In this document: piece after piece, positions 1 through 7,758 of the stretch | Position numbering within the stretch: position 1 is the first letter of the stretch | Layout: every line of letters begins with the position of its first letter | NCBI GenBank assembly: GCA_016776725.1 | Contig: JADHSV010000002.1 | Coordinates: 26,086 to 90,085 of the forward strand | Origin: Rhodospirillales bacterium | GTDB lineage: Bacteria > Pseudomonadota > Alphaproteobacteria > Rhodospirillales > Shumkoniaceae | Reading direction: 5' to 3' | DNA length: 64,000 bases | Program-made: the position numbers and the translations under genes | Notes under the pieces: generated by a model | Database searches by the model: none | Seen by the model: only the letters and a program-made list of their open reading frames with translations | Told to the model about the DNA's origin: nothing

Positions 1-2
1 GC

Positions 3-2681
3 ACGCCCGTAAACGCCGTTTACGGCTTTACCAACATGCTTTTGAAAACCATCGAGGACACGGACGCCGACTATGTGGCCGTCATCTTCGACAAGGCCCG
101 GCGCACCTTCCGCAACGACATCTACCCCGAATACAAGGCCCACCGGCCGCCGCCGCCCGACGAGTTGATCCCGCAGTTCGCCCTGGTGCGCGAAGCCACC
201 CGTGCCATGAACGTGGCCGCCGTGGATATGGACGGGTATGAGGCCGACGATCTGATCGCCACCTATACCAAACAGGCGCTGGAACGCGGCGCCGACGTCA
301 CCATCGTGTCGTCCGACAAGGATTTGATGCAACTGGTGGGCCCGCGCGTCACCATGCTGGACGCCATGAAAGGCCGCACCATCGGCGCCGAGCAGGTACG
401 CGAGAAATTCGGCGTCGGCCCGGAACAGGTGGTGGAAGTGCAGGCGCTGGCCGGCGACAGTTCCGACAACGTGCCCGGCGTCGCCGGCATCGGCGTTAAA
501 ACCGCCGCCCAGTTGCTGGCCGAATACGGCGATCTGGAAACCCTGCTGGCCCGCGCGGGCGAGATCAAGCAGCCCAAGCGCCGCCAAAACCTGCTGGAAC
601 AGGCCGACGCCGCGCGCATTTCGCGCGATCTGGTCACCTTGCGCGACGACGCCCCCGTCACCGTGCCGCTGGACGACTTCGCCGTGCGCGAGGTTGACGG
701 GCAAAAGCTGGGGGCCTTCCTGCGCGAACAGGCGTTCAAGTCCCTGGTCGCCAAAATCGAAAACCGTTTCGGCAGCGTTGCCCCCGTCGCCGAAGAGGCT
801 GCCGCGCCCGAACCCGTACCCGCCAAGGCCGAATACGAACTGGTGCAGAACACCGGCCGCCTTCAGGCGTGGATAGACGAGGCCACAGCCAAAGGCGTCG
901 TCGCCGTCGATACCGAGACCACCTCGCTGAACGCCATGAGCGCCAAACTGGTCGGCGTGTCGCTGGCCGTTGAGCCGGGCCGGGCGTGCTACATCCCGCT
1001 GGCCCACCGTGCGCCGGCTGCGCAAGGCATGTTTGATCTGGGCGACGGCGGATCGGATGCCGGTGGCGATGATCCGGTCCAGATACCCACCGACACCGCA
1101 CTTTCCATGCTGGGCAAACTGCTCACCGATGATGCCGTTCTCAAGGTCGGGCATAACATCAAGTATGACGCGCAAATATTTGCAAACGTTGGGATTTTCG
1201 TTGCTCCGGTGGACGACACCATGGTTCTCAGCCATGTGCTGGAGGGGGCCAAACACGGCCATGGCCTGGACGAACTCGCCCAACTTCATTTCGATTACGA
1301 AACGATTAAGTTCAAGGACGTGGCGGGCAGCGGAAAAAATCAGGTGACGTTTGATCTGGTGCCGCTTGAGGCCGCGCTCGATTACGCCGCCGAGGACGCC
1401 GATATCACGCTTCGCCTGCACCGGCACCTTAAACCCCGGCTGGCCCGCGAGCGCATGGTCACGCTGTACGAGACCATCGAACGCCCGCTCATTGCCGTCA
1501 TCGAACGCATGGAACGCTGGGGTATCCGTGTCGACGCCGCCGAACTCAAACGCCTCAGCGACGACTTCACCGTGCGCCTCGGCGACCTGCAAGGCCAAAT
1601 CCACGAACTGGCGGGACGCGAGTTTAACGTCGCCTCGCCCAAACAGCTTGGCGAAATCCTGTTCGACGAAATGAGCCTGCCCGGCGGCAAGAAAGGCAAG
1701 ACCGGAGCCTACGCCACCGGCGCCGCCGTGCTCGACGATCTGGCCGCCGAGGGCCACGATCTGCCCGCCCGCGTGCTCGACTGGCGGCAATTGGCAAAAC
1801 TTAAAAGCACTTACACGGACGCCCTGACCAAACAGATCAACCCGGTGACCGGGCGCGTGCACACGTCTTTCTCGCTGGCGGCAACGTCCACCGGCAGACT
1901 GGCCTCCACCGACCCCAACCTGCAAAACATCCCGATACGCACCGAAGAGGGCCGCAAAATCCGCCGCGCCTTCATCGCCGAGGACGGGTTCACCCTGCTG
2001 GCCGCCGACTATTCGCAAATCGAGTTGCGCCTGCTGGCCCACGTCGCCGGGATCGACACGCTAAAGGAGGCCTTCCGCGAAGGCCTCGACATCCACGCCA
2101 TGACCGCAAGCCAGGTGTTCGGCGTACCCGTCGACGGCATGGACCCCATGATCCGCCGCCAGGCCAAGGCCATCAACTTCGGCATCATCTACGGCATCTC
2201 AGCCTTCGGCCTCGCCCGCCAACTGGGCATCCCGCGCGGCGAAGCCAGCAACTACATCAAAGCCTACTTCGAACGCTACCCCGGCATCCGCAACTACATG
2301 GAAGAAACCAAAGCCCAGGCCCGCGAGCAGGGCTTCGTCACCACGCTCATGGGCCGCAAATGCTTCACGCAGGGCATCGAAGACAAAAACGGCGCCATCA
2401 AAAGCTTCGCCGAACGCGCCGCCATCAACGCCCCCATCCAAGGCGGCGCCGCCGACATCATAAAAAGAGCCATGCTCCGCGTCCCGCCAGCCCTCGAAGC
2501 GGCAGGCTTGTCCGCCCGAATGCTCCTCCAAGTCCACGACGAACTCGTCCTCGAAGTCCCCACCCCCGAACTCGACCAAACCACCGCCCTGGTCAAACAA
2601 GTAATGGAAACCGCAGCAGAACTGAGCGTCCCGCTGGTGGTAGACACGGGAACCGGAGCGACCTGGGCCGAGGCGCACTAA
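3..2681 (+). CDS. polA: DNA polymerase I, 5' end missing
   Basis: Fills gaps and removes RNA primers in replication and repair. The reading frame is open back to the first bases of the window (TPVNAVYGFTN precedes the first Met at 36), so the true start lies outside; from the usual family length about 30 residues are missing. All three family domains are visible: an N-terminal 5'-3' exonuclease with the acidic SSDKDLMQL and GDSSDNVPG segments, a proofreading-type 3'-5' exonuclease domain with DTETTSL near nt 908, and the polymerase domain with motif A DYSQIELR (near 2007), motif B RRQAKAINFGIIYG (near 2155) and motif C QVHDELVLE (near 2530). The Asp and Glu of the proofreading motif are present, so that activity is probably intact. 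It ends just before a repeat-rich spacer. Confidence 0.97.
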   Translation, partial: TPVNAVYGFTNMLLKTIEDTDADYVAVIFDKARRTFRNDIYPEYKAHRPPPPDELIPQFALVREATRAMNVAAVDMDGYEADDLIATYTKQALERGADVTIVSSDKDLMQLVGPRVTMLDAMKGRTIGAEQVREKFGVGPEQVVEVQALAGDSSDNVPGVAGIGVKTAAQLLAEYGDLETLLARAGEIKQPKRRQNLLEQADAARISRDLVTLRDDAPVTVPLDDFAVREVDGQKLGAFLREQAFKSLVAKIENRFGSVAPVAEEAAAPEPVPAKAEYELVQNTGRLQAWIDEATAKGVVAVDTETTSLNAMSAKLVGVSLAVEPGRACYIPLAHRAPAAQGMFDLGDGGSDAGGDDPVQIPTDTALSMLGKLLTDDAVLKVGHNIKYDAQIFANVGIFVAPVDDTMVLSHVLEGAKHGHGLDELAQLHFDYETIKFKDVAGSGKNQVTFDLVPLEAALDYAAEDADITLRLHRHLKPRLARERMVTLYETIERPLIAVIERMERWGIRVDAAELKRLSDDFTVRLGDLQGQIHELAGREFNVASPKQLGEILFDEMSLPGGKKGKTGAYATGAAVLDDLAAEGHDLPARVLDWRQLAKLKSTYTDALTKQINPVTGRVHTSFSLAATSTGRLASTDPNLQNIPIRTEEGRKIRRAFIAEDGFTLLAADYSQIELRLLAHVAGIDTLKEAFREGLDIHAMTASQVFGVPVDGMDPMIRRQAKAINFGIIYGISAFGLARQLGIPRGEASNYIKAYFERYPGIRNYMEETKAQAREQGFVTTLMGRKCFTQGIEDKNGAIKSFAERAAINAPIQGGAADIIKRAMLRVPPALEAAGLSARMLLQVHDELVLEVPTPELDQTTALVKQVMETAAELSVPLVVDTGTGATWAEAH

Positions 2682-2690
2682 CCCCCCGTC

Positions 2691-2710
2691 ATTCCCGCGA
2701 AAGCGGGAAT
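2691..2710. repeat. REP-like palindrome after polA
   Basis: Perfect 8-bp arms ATTCCCGC and GCGGGAAT around a GAAA loop, embedded in a GTCATTCCCGCGAAAGCGGG context that I recognise as a very common dispersed palindrome in proteobacterial genomes. It lies 9 bp after the polA stop, so it may also act as an mRNA 3' end. No T-run follows, so it is not a canonical terminator. Confidence 0.6.
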
Positions 2711-2728
2711 CCAGAGCCCCCAAAAGAA

Positions 2729-2776
2729 CCGGGCTCCGCCCAGACCCGCAAAGGGCGGGGCCCTTTTAACCCGTTT
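2729..2776 (+). repeat. CCGGGCTCCGCCC dispersed repeat, copy 1
   Basis: Begins CCGGGCTCCGCCCAGACCCG and continues CAAAGGGC...GCCCTTTTAACCCG. The same element occurs at 12266-12316 and 12798-12850 and, inverted, at 15981-16030. GGGC and GCCC segments let it fold into a hairpin. All copies sit in gene-free accessory spacers. Confidence 0.65.
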
Positions 2777-2895
2777 ATTTGTGCGATGGCATAGAATAAC
2801 GGGGACATGACCTTTGGAACAAAGGATCGTGTACCCGCTATTCGCCCTCTCCAAACCGTTCCCGCGCGCGACCCCGCCAGACTGGCGGAAATGCC

Positions 2896-2981
2896 CATAA
2901 TTAAGTAAGGTGTCCCCCGAACTTGCATAATTAAGTAAGGTGTCCCCCGAACTTGATTAAGTAAGGTGTCCCCCGAACTTG
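2896..2981. repeat. Tandem 30-bp repeat containing GTGTCCCCCGAACTTG
   Basis: Three head-to-tail copies: 2896-2925, 2926-2955 and a 26-bp copy at 2956-2981, each reading ATTAAGTAAGGTGTCCCCCG then AACTTG. A related TTGTCCCCGGAATTC follows at 2991-3005. The TGTCCCCGGAATT theme resembles short repeats associated with REP-type (Y1) transposases, but no such gene is in the window. The rest of the 2682-3015 spacer holds no gene that I can support. Confidence 0.7.
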
Positions 2982-3015
2982 CCTAGATGGTTGTCCCCGG
3001 AATTCTCAGCATCGA

Positions 3016-3876
3016 CTAATTATCATCACCAGCGAACCAAACCTCTGGCCTTCTTAACTTCTTATGCTCTTCGAAGAAGCGAATGTCAGCGACCTCTTCT
3101 TTGTGTTCGTCGAGCAACTCGTTTATCTCATCCTCTGACAGCAACTCACACTTCTGCGTTGCTTCAATCACGCCATCAAAACCACGTTCTGAAATATTCT
3201 CTAATGACAACGCCTCCTTAACTATGTCTGCACGTGATCTTGCGTCATTCCACTCTTTGCTTGCCGCATTGTGTCCCTCCAAATCAGTTACGGGCGATCC
3301 TAATTGTTTTAACCGTTCATGATAAAGGTTAACTTTCGTTTCTAAACATTTTGTTAGAGGTTGCCCAACCCCCCTAACCATATCAAACAGCGTGTACCGA
3401 TAGTATTCAGCTCTTGCGAGTTCGGCATCTTCACTCGGTGTTTCTGTAGCAACCAACAATTCTTCAAATCGGTCAACGAGATCGTTTGCCTCACGCCTCG
3501 AAATTCCACTAGCCCAACGTCCTGTCCTCATTACCAACATCATGGATGGCTCCACCACTAATTGGGCTAGGTTTCGCATATTGTTTGTAATGCGCTTTGC
3601 GTCCTCCATTTCCCTTTCCCATGATTCTGCTTCAATCCCAAAGCCCTTGAATTTCTTAAATTGTGTCAAGAAAAAGAAGATTAAACAAAAGCCCCCTCCA
3701 GCAATTGCGACACCTGCAAGGGGAGCATTATCAACATTGCCACCGAATATCAACTTGGTTGCAAGACTAAAGAGGACAATCGCAAACACCCCCATAATCA
3801 TTCGAACAGAAGCACGAACAATATTTCCAGAAAGCCATTGGAAGTGCCACCATCTTTTATTTTCCTTTTCAGCCAT
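3016..3876 (-). CDS. Membrane protein of unknown function (accessory)
   Basis: I do not recognise a family. The protein is 286 residues if read from the second ATG (MAEKENKRWW), which has a GAGGG 9 bases upstream; an ATG two codons earlier is possible but sits too close to it. After a basic, Trp-rich start there are two hydrophobic segments (about residues 22-45 and 51-71), followed by a long charged, probably helical cytoplasmic tail rich in Glu, Lys and Arg. Base composition is clearly AT-richer than the flanking chromosome, and neighbours on both sides are repeats, all consistent with acquired DNA. It follows the repeat-bearing 437-residue membrane protein on the same strand after about 120 bp, so the two may form a unit. 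Confidence 0.7.
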   Translation of the reverse strand: MAEKENKRWWHFQWLSGNIVRASVRMIMGVFAIVLFSLATKLIFGGNVDNAPLAGVAIAGGGFCLIFFFLTQFKKFKGFGIEAESWEREMEDAKRITNNMRNLAQLVVEPSMMLVMRTGRWASGISRREANDLVDRFEELLVATETPSEDAELARAEYYRYTLFDMVRGVGQPLTKCLETKVNLYHERLKQLGSPVTDLEGHNAASKEWNDARSRADIVKEALSLENISERGFDGVIEATQKCELLSEDEINELLDEHKEEVADIRFFEEHKKLRRPEVWFAGDDN

Positions 3877-3961
3877 TCGCATACACCCTCTGTATTTTAT
3901 TCTGGATTGAATTTCGGTGACAATTTACTAATGACGGGCAGCTCCAATAATTCCCTATGGT

Positions 3962-3992
3962 CAAAACGATACACGCCTTAATAACGTTCGCA
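3962..3992. repeat. 31-bp direct repeat, copy A
   Basis: CAAAACGATACACGCCT then TAATAACGTTCGCA; matches 5467-5497 at all but about three positions. On the minus strand it lies about 85 bp upstream of the 286-residue membrane protein gene and just past the stop of the preceding gene. It could be a shared upstream control element or a duplication scar. Confidence 0.6.
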
Positions 3993-3996
3993 TATG

Positions 3997-5310
3997 TCAC
4001 CATAGCTTTCGGAGGTATTTTTTCAGAACCCAACCTATATGGGTTTGAGCTGACAACGCATCGTATGCGACCACTCTGATCCACTTACCACGTCGCTCTA
4101 TCAATTCAACTTCGTCGCCTGGGAAAAGGCAAAGCATTGCCGGGCCTGTTAGCTTTTGACCCTCATTCAACGGTACCGGACGCAAAACTAAATAGAACGT
4201 TCCTGCCTCCGATTCTTCAAGACGCTGGCCCATCCTCTCGACCAGTTCATCCAAACGAGAAGTGATTCGATCATCACTTTCCTCTATTTGTCCGGCCATA
4301 TTTCCGATCATATCTTGAATCTCAGAGGACTGAGATTGCGTTTCTTCTCGAAACGCTTCCATCTCCTGTGACGAAGCGTAGTAAATAGCTAGGGTGAGAA
4401 TTATGGGAAACAGCTGCCAAATGAATTTTGCAACCTGCCTAATCTCAATCTTCTGAGTAGCTTCGTTGATCGCGTCTAGCAGAAATTGGAAAAGGTCACC
4501 GAAAAGTCTCTCGACGTCAGCGGGAACAACGACAATATCCGTTTCGTCTGTGTCAGTGATCGCGTCTTGCAAAGCCGCAATCTTCTCGGCAGTTAAATTG
4601 GCGAAAGCAGGTTGAACACCTAACCTATTGAGGGTGTTGAGTACGGCAAATGCGGAACTTTTCTCGAATTCCCGTGCGATCTGCGCCATCGGGCCATTTG
4701 CATAAGCCTCAGCCGCCTTCGTCATTGAGTTGGCGCGCGCGATGAACGCTGCGTTTTTTTCGGCGTCCCGCAAAATCCGCGCCATCGGACCATTTGCATA
4801 AGCCTCAGCCGCCTTCGTCATTGAGTTGCCGAGCGCCATGAACGCTGTTTTTTTTTCGGCGTCACGCAAAATCCGCGCCATCGGACCATTTGCATAAGCC
4901 TCAGCTGCCTTCGTCATTGAGTTGCCGAGCGCCATGAACGTTGCGTTTTTTTCGGCGTCCCGCAAAATCCGCGCCATCGGACCATTTGCATAAGCCTCAG
5001 CCGCCTTCGTCATTGAGTTGCCGAGTGCGATGAAGGTTGCGTTTTTTTCGGCGTCCCGCAAAATCCGCGCCATCGGACCATTTGCATAAGCCTCAGCCGC
5101 CTTCGTCATTGAGTTGGCGCGCGCGATGAACGCTGCGTTTTTTTCGGCATCCCTTGCCATCTGCATAAACGGGCTGTTTTCGTAGTCTTGCGCCAGTCGC
5201 GCTATTGAGCTGCCGCTGGTTTTTTCAATCTCAGCGAACGGTGAATTTGCAACTCGGCCTGCAAGCTTCGCCAAATCTAAGTTTCCTTTTCGCTTCGGCC
5301 CATTCGGCAT
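3997..5310 (-). CDS. Repeat-containing membrane protein with C-terminal SH3-like domain
   Basis: Unknown function, 437 residues from the ATG of MPNGPKRKGN (AAAGGA lies 9 bases upstream; a GTG immediately before is an alternative). The N-terminal half contains five near-identical 32-residue units, each with MTKAAEAYANGPMARILRDA, preceded and followed by degenerate units (SPFMQMARDAEKN; GPMAQIAREFEKS). Then come an acidic stretch (TDTDETD), one hydrophobic segment (about residues 292-314, FIWQLFPIILTLAIYYA), a coiled-coil-like region with EEFRE/QIEESDDRI character, and a C-terminal module ending PGDEVELIERRGKWIRV...GWVLKKYLRKLW that looks like a bacterial SH3 fold. AT-richer than the chromosome. 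The membrane segment would place the repeats and the SH3-like domain on opposite sides. Confidence 0.72.
   Translation of the reverse strand: MPNGPKRKGNLDLAKLAGRVANSPFAEIEKTSGSSIARLAQDYENSPFMQMARDAEKNAAFIARANSMTKAAEAYANGPMARILRDAEKNATFIALGNSMTKAAEAYANGPMARILRDAEKNATFMALGNSMTKAAEAYANGPMARILRDAEKKTAFMALGNSMTKAAEAYANGPMARILRDAEKNAAFIARANSMTKAAEAYANGPMAQIAREFEKSSAFAVLNTLNRLGVQPAFANLTAEKIAALQDAITDTDETDIVVVPADVERLFGDLFQFLLDAINEATQKIEIRQVAKFIWQLFPIILTLAIYYASSQEMEAFREETQSQSSEIQDMIGNMAGQIEESDDRITSRLDELVERMGQRLEESEAGTFYLVLRPVPLNEGQKLTGPAMLCLFPGDEVELIERRGKWIRVVAYDALSAQTHIGWVLKKYLRKLW
4685..5164 (-). repeat. Five tandem 96-bp in-frame repeats
   Basis: Units begin at 4685, 4781, 4877, 4973 and 5069 with exact 96-bp spacing, encoding 32-residue protein units. 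On the plus strand each has GCCATCGGACCATTTGCATA followed by AGCCTCAGCCGCCTTCGTCA. Identity extends to silent positions, which points to recent amplification by slippage or unequal exchange. This is coding repeat, not a CRISPR array. Confidence 0.95.
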
Positions 5311-5381
5311 CACAATTTTCCTTTAACCGGCAAAAAGGTGGATTCGACATTGATATACGTGAGCCCCGTCCAGTATGAAAG

Positions 5382-5400
5382 TCAGAGCACTGTGCTCTGA
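5382..5400. repeat. TCAGAGCAC palindrome
   Basis: Perfect 9-bp arms TCAGAGCAC and GTGCTCTGA around a single T, 72-90 bp upstream of the repeat-protein gene. A close relative (GTCAGAG...CTCTGAC) occurs at 49360-49390, so this looks like a dispersed REP-like palindrome, although an operator role here cannot be excluded. Confidence 0.6.
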
Positions 5401-5466
5401 TTAACTGTCCGCAATTACCAGGTTAGCTCACGTTACTAAACTATCACTCTGAAATTCTTTCATCAC

Positions 5467-5497
5467 CAAAACGATACACGCCTGAGTAACGTTCGCA
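5467..5497. repeat. 31-bp direct repeat, copy B
   Basis: CAAAACGATACACGCCT then GAGTAACGTTCGCA, the partner of 3962-3992 in the same orientation. It lies about 157 bp upstream of the repeat-protein gene start on the minus strand, so each of the two accessory genes has one copy ahead of it. Confidence 0.6.
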
Positions 5498-5504
5498 AGG
5501 ATTT

Positions 5505-5672
5505 TCTCTTCTCGGTGAAACCTCTGTGTTCTCTGTGTTCTCTGTGCTCTCTGTGTTCTCGGTGGTTCGTCTTAAACAGCGCCTAATGCCGGAAAGGCCG
5601 GGGGATTGGGCGGGCTTAAGAAGGGGAACCACAGAGAACACAGGGAACACAGAGAAAGCCACAGAGAAGAAA
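5505..5672. repeat. Inverted pair of CTCTGTGTT-rich repeats
   Basis: The left arm (about 5505-5570) is several CTCTGTGTT units; the right arm (about 5620-5672) is the complementary GGAACCACAGAGAACACAG series, with about 50 bp between them. This ACAGAGAACACAG motif is a known dispersed repeat in environmental bacteria. Long open frames crossing it are an artefact of the low-complexity sequence and I do not call them genes. Confidence 0.6.
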
Positions 5673-5971
5673 GACCTGGGCTTGGGTGCTTGGCGCCTCG
5701 CGCGCCGCCCCCGCCACATCCCCCACGACGACACCCCTCTCTCCCGCATACACATACCATTGAGAATGCGCCGCACTCGCAATCATTGGGGAAGGACGGC
5801 CGGCGGAAGGAGTTGCGAGGATCGGGGGGATCGAGGGCGGGGAGGCTTGCGAAGATTGATGGGATCGGGAGCGGGGTGTATTTATTATCAGGGTTCACAG
5901 GGACGTGTCGTCCCTGTGCCCAGCCGGAGGCGGCGGGGCGGGCGGAGCCCGCCGGATTTGGATCCCCGGGT
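5673..5971. other. Non-coding spacer with hairpin at the 3' end of the DegT gene
   Basis: I see no supportable gene here. At 5896-5918 there is a perfect 9-bp hairpin, CACAGGGAC and GTCCCTGTG with a GTGTC loop, about 55 bp past the stop of the minus-strand aminotransferase gene. No T-run follows on that strand, so it is a weak terminator candidate. Confidence 0.45.
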
Positions 5972-7219
5972 TCACCCATCCCCCATATCAAACTTTTGCC
6001 GGTCCAGCTCGGTTGTTTGTTTGAGCTTCGCGGCGTCGGCGGTGATGTCGCCCAGGGCGACGCGGGCGGCCTGGCCGATGTTATGGATGATGGCGTCGAT
6101 TTCGTCTTGGTCGTGGTCGGGGTGGGTCGGCACCATGATGGTTCGGTTGAGGATTTCCAGCGAAGGGGCGCACATGTCCTTGTGGTATTCGCGGCGGCAT
6201 TCCTTGTTGTCCGGGTGGTTGTAGGGGTTCATGGCCGGGTGCGACGCGCCAGCGCCCATAAGCACCTGGTCCCATTCGGTGTAATTGTGGCGGCCGGTCT
6301 TTCCGGCAATGACGGTCGGATAGATGTCCGTGAACCGCTTTGCCGCCTCGGATGACGGCAGAAGATACATCACATGGGTGGCGCAATCGTGATCGGCGCT
6401 GTTCATGGGGGACGGTTTCAGGCCGAGATTTCCGAGGCGCTCCGTCCCGGCGAGAATTTGCTTCCGCTCGGCGCGCATACTCACCACCATGCCGTCGATG
6501 CGGTCCAGTTGAACGTTCAACATGGCGCCCTGCAACTCGGAAGCGCGGCCGCCGTTTCCGGCGAAGGGCTTCTCGCCGTCCGACCGTCCGGTCCAATAGA
6601 AATGGCACGGGTCGATGGCGCAGCGGGCCCGCTCGGCGATTTTTTCGTCCGACGTGGCCACCGCGCCGCCCTCGCCGCAGGTCATGTTTTTGAAGTAGTT
6701 GAAACTGAACGCGCCCACATGGCCGATGGAGCCGAAACGCCGTCCCTCATAGCTGCCGCCAACGCCCTGGCAGGCGTCTTCGATGACCCACAAATTGCGC
6801 CGTTTGGCGATCTCCATGATGGCGTCCATGTTGCAGGCCGCGCCCCACATATGAACCGGCACGACGGCTCTGGTCCGCGGGCCGATGGCCGCTTCCAGCG
6901 CATCGGGGTCGATGGTGATGCTTTCGTCCACATCAACGATCACCGGGATGGCCCCGGTGGTCAGCACGGCGGTGGCGCTGGCCATGTAGGTATGCGCCGG
7001 AACCAGCACTTCATCCCCCGGCCCGAGGCCAAGGGCCGTCATTCCGGCGGATAACGCATAGGTGCCGCTGGCGGCCATGGCCACGTGCGGCACGCCGAGA
7101 TGTTCAGCGTAACGTTCCTCAAACCGCTCGCACTCGCTGCCAACTCCGTAGCGGAACAATGCGCTATCGCGAATGGCCCTGGCGACGGCCTCAATTTCTT
7201 CCTCACCAACTTTATACAT
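5972..7219 (-). CDS. DegT/DnrJ/EryC1/StrS-type PLP aminotransferase
   Basis: A 415-residue PLP enzyme of the sugar aminotransferase family, which normally transaminates nucleotide-linked keto-sugars or related carbonyl compounds. Visible family features are the AASGTYALSAGMTAL cofactor-phosphate segment, VPAHTYMASATAVL, the VIEDACQGVGGSYEG segment carrying the pyridine-contacting Asp, and SFNYFKNMTCGEGG carrying the PLP lysine. The ATG at 7219 has GGAG 7-10 bases upstream. The C-terminus (from PSSEAAKRF to MGDG) is longer than in many relatives. It is transcribed after a small membrane protein and lies near an enolase-superfamily enzyme and phosphoglucomutase, suggesting a carbohydrate pathway. 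The exact substrate cannot be read from the sequence. Confidence 0.88.
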   Translation of the reverse strand: MYKVGEEEIEAVARAIRDSALFRYGVGSECERFEERYAEHLGVPHVAMAASGTYALSAGMTALGLGPGDEVLVPAHTYMASATAVLTTGAIPVIVDVDESITIDPDALEAAIGPRTRAVVPVHMWGAACNMDAIMEIAKRRNLWVIEDACQGVGGSYEGRRFGSIGHVGAFSFNYFKNMTCGEGGAVATSDEKIAERARCAIDPCHFYWTGRSDGEKPFAGNGGRASELQGAMLNVQLDRIDGMVVSMRAERKQILAGTERLGNLGLKPSPMNSADHDCATHVMYLLPSSEAAKRFTDIYPTVIAGKTGRHNYTEWDQVLMGAGASHPAMNPYNHPDNKECRREYHKDMCAPSLEILNRTIMVPTHPDHDQDEIDAIIHNIGQAARVALGDITADAAKLKQTTELDRQKFDMGDG

Positions 7220-7295
7220 GGCGTTCTCCGGAATTTAGGTGGAGTTACAGTGAATTAAGCCGACTGCTCACGCTTTCCCGCGCGGGCAACCGTCG

Positions 7296-7682
7296 TCAAA
7301 CCAACCCGAACCCCTTCACCGACAAAAACACACCCAGCGCCAGCGCGCCCGTGGCCGAGACCCTCATGGTGGCGGGTTTCAGGACGAGTTTGGTGAAGCC
7401 GACGAGGATGTTGGGTGCGATCATCAGCACCGTTCCCTTGAGCGTGCCCAGCCAGCCGATGATGGTGATGACGACCATCCAGTCCGCGCTCCATGCGTCG
7501 TGGAAGGCTAAGATAAGCAGGCTCAGGGCCAGCGTGATAAAGCCCCACAGGAAGCTTTGCGCGGCGTTGTCGCTGATTTCGTCAACCAATTTGTGCATGG
7601 CGTTCGGGTTGTTGAAGAGCGCGATGCCGGCAACGAAATAGACCGGCCCCAGAACCTGGGCGATGATGTGTGCAGCGGTCAT
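7296..7682 (-). CDS. Small integral membrane protein, unknown function
   Basis: 128 residues with about four hydrophobic segments (near 5-25, 42-60, 67-88 and 108-127), little else. No recognised motif. The start is secure: ATG at 7682 is preceded by AGGAGGG at ideal spacing. It precedes the DegT-type aminotransferase on the same strand and is divergent from the enolase-superfamily gene, with a 76-bp intergenic gap that must hold both promoters. Confidence 0.8.
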   Translation of the reverse strand: MTAAHIIAQVLGPVYFVAGIALFNNPNAMHKLVDEISDNAAQSFLWGFITLALSLLILAFHDAWSADWMVVITIIGWLGTLKGTVLMIAPNILVGFTKLVLKPATMRVSATGALALGVFLSVKGFGLV

Positions 7683-7758
7683 TTTTTATCCCTCCTGGCG
7701 TGTCCTCTATGATACCTCTTATGCACGGAATTCGGCAATTCGGGAAGGAACGAAAACA

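Noticed and set aside
4685..5164. Regular repeats taken as a CRISPR array
   Set aside because: The units are 96 bp, near-identical throughout with no unique spacers, and they lie in frame within a coding gene.
5526..6224. Open frames over the CTCTGTG repeat region (both strands, up to 249 codons)
   Set aside because: They consist of low-complexity repeat translation and run into the antisense of the DegT gene; no start site or motif supports them.
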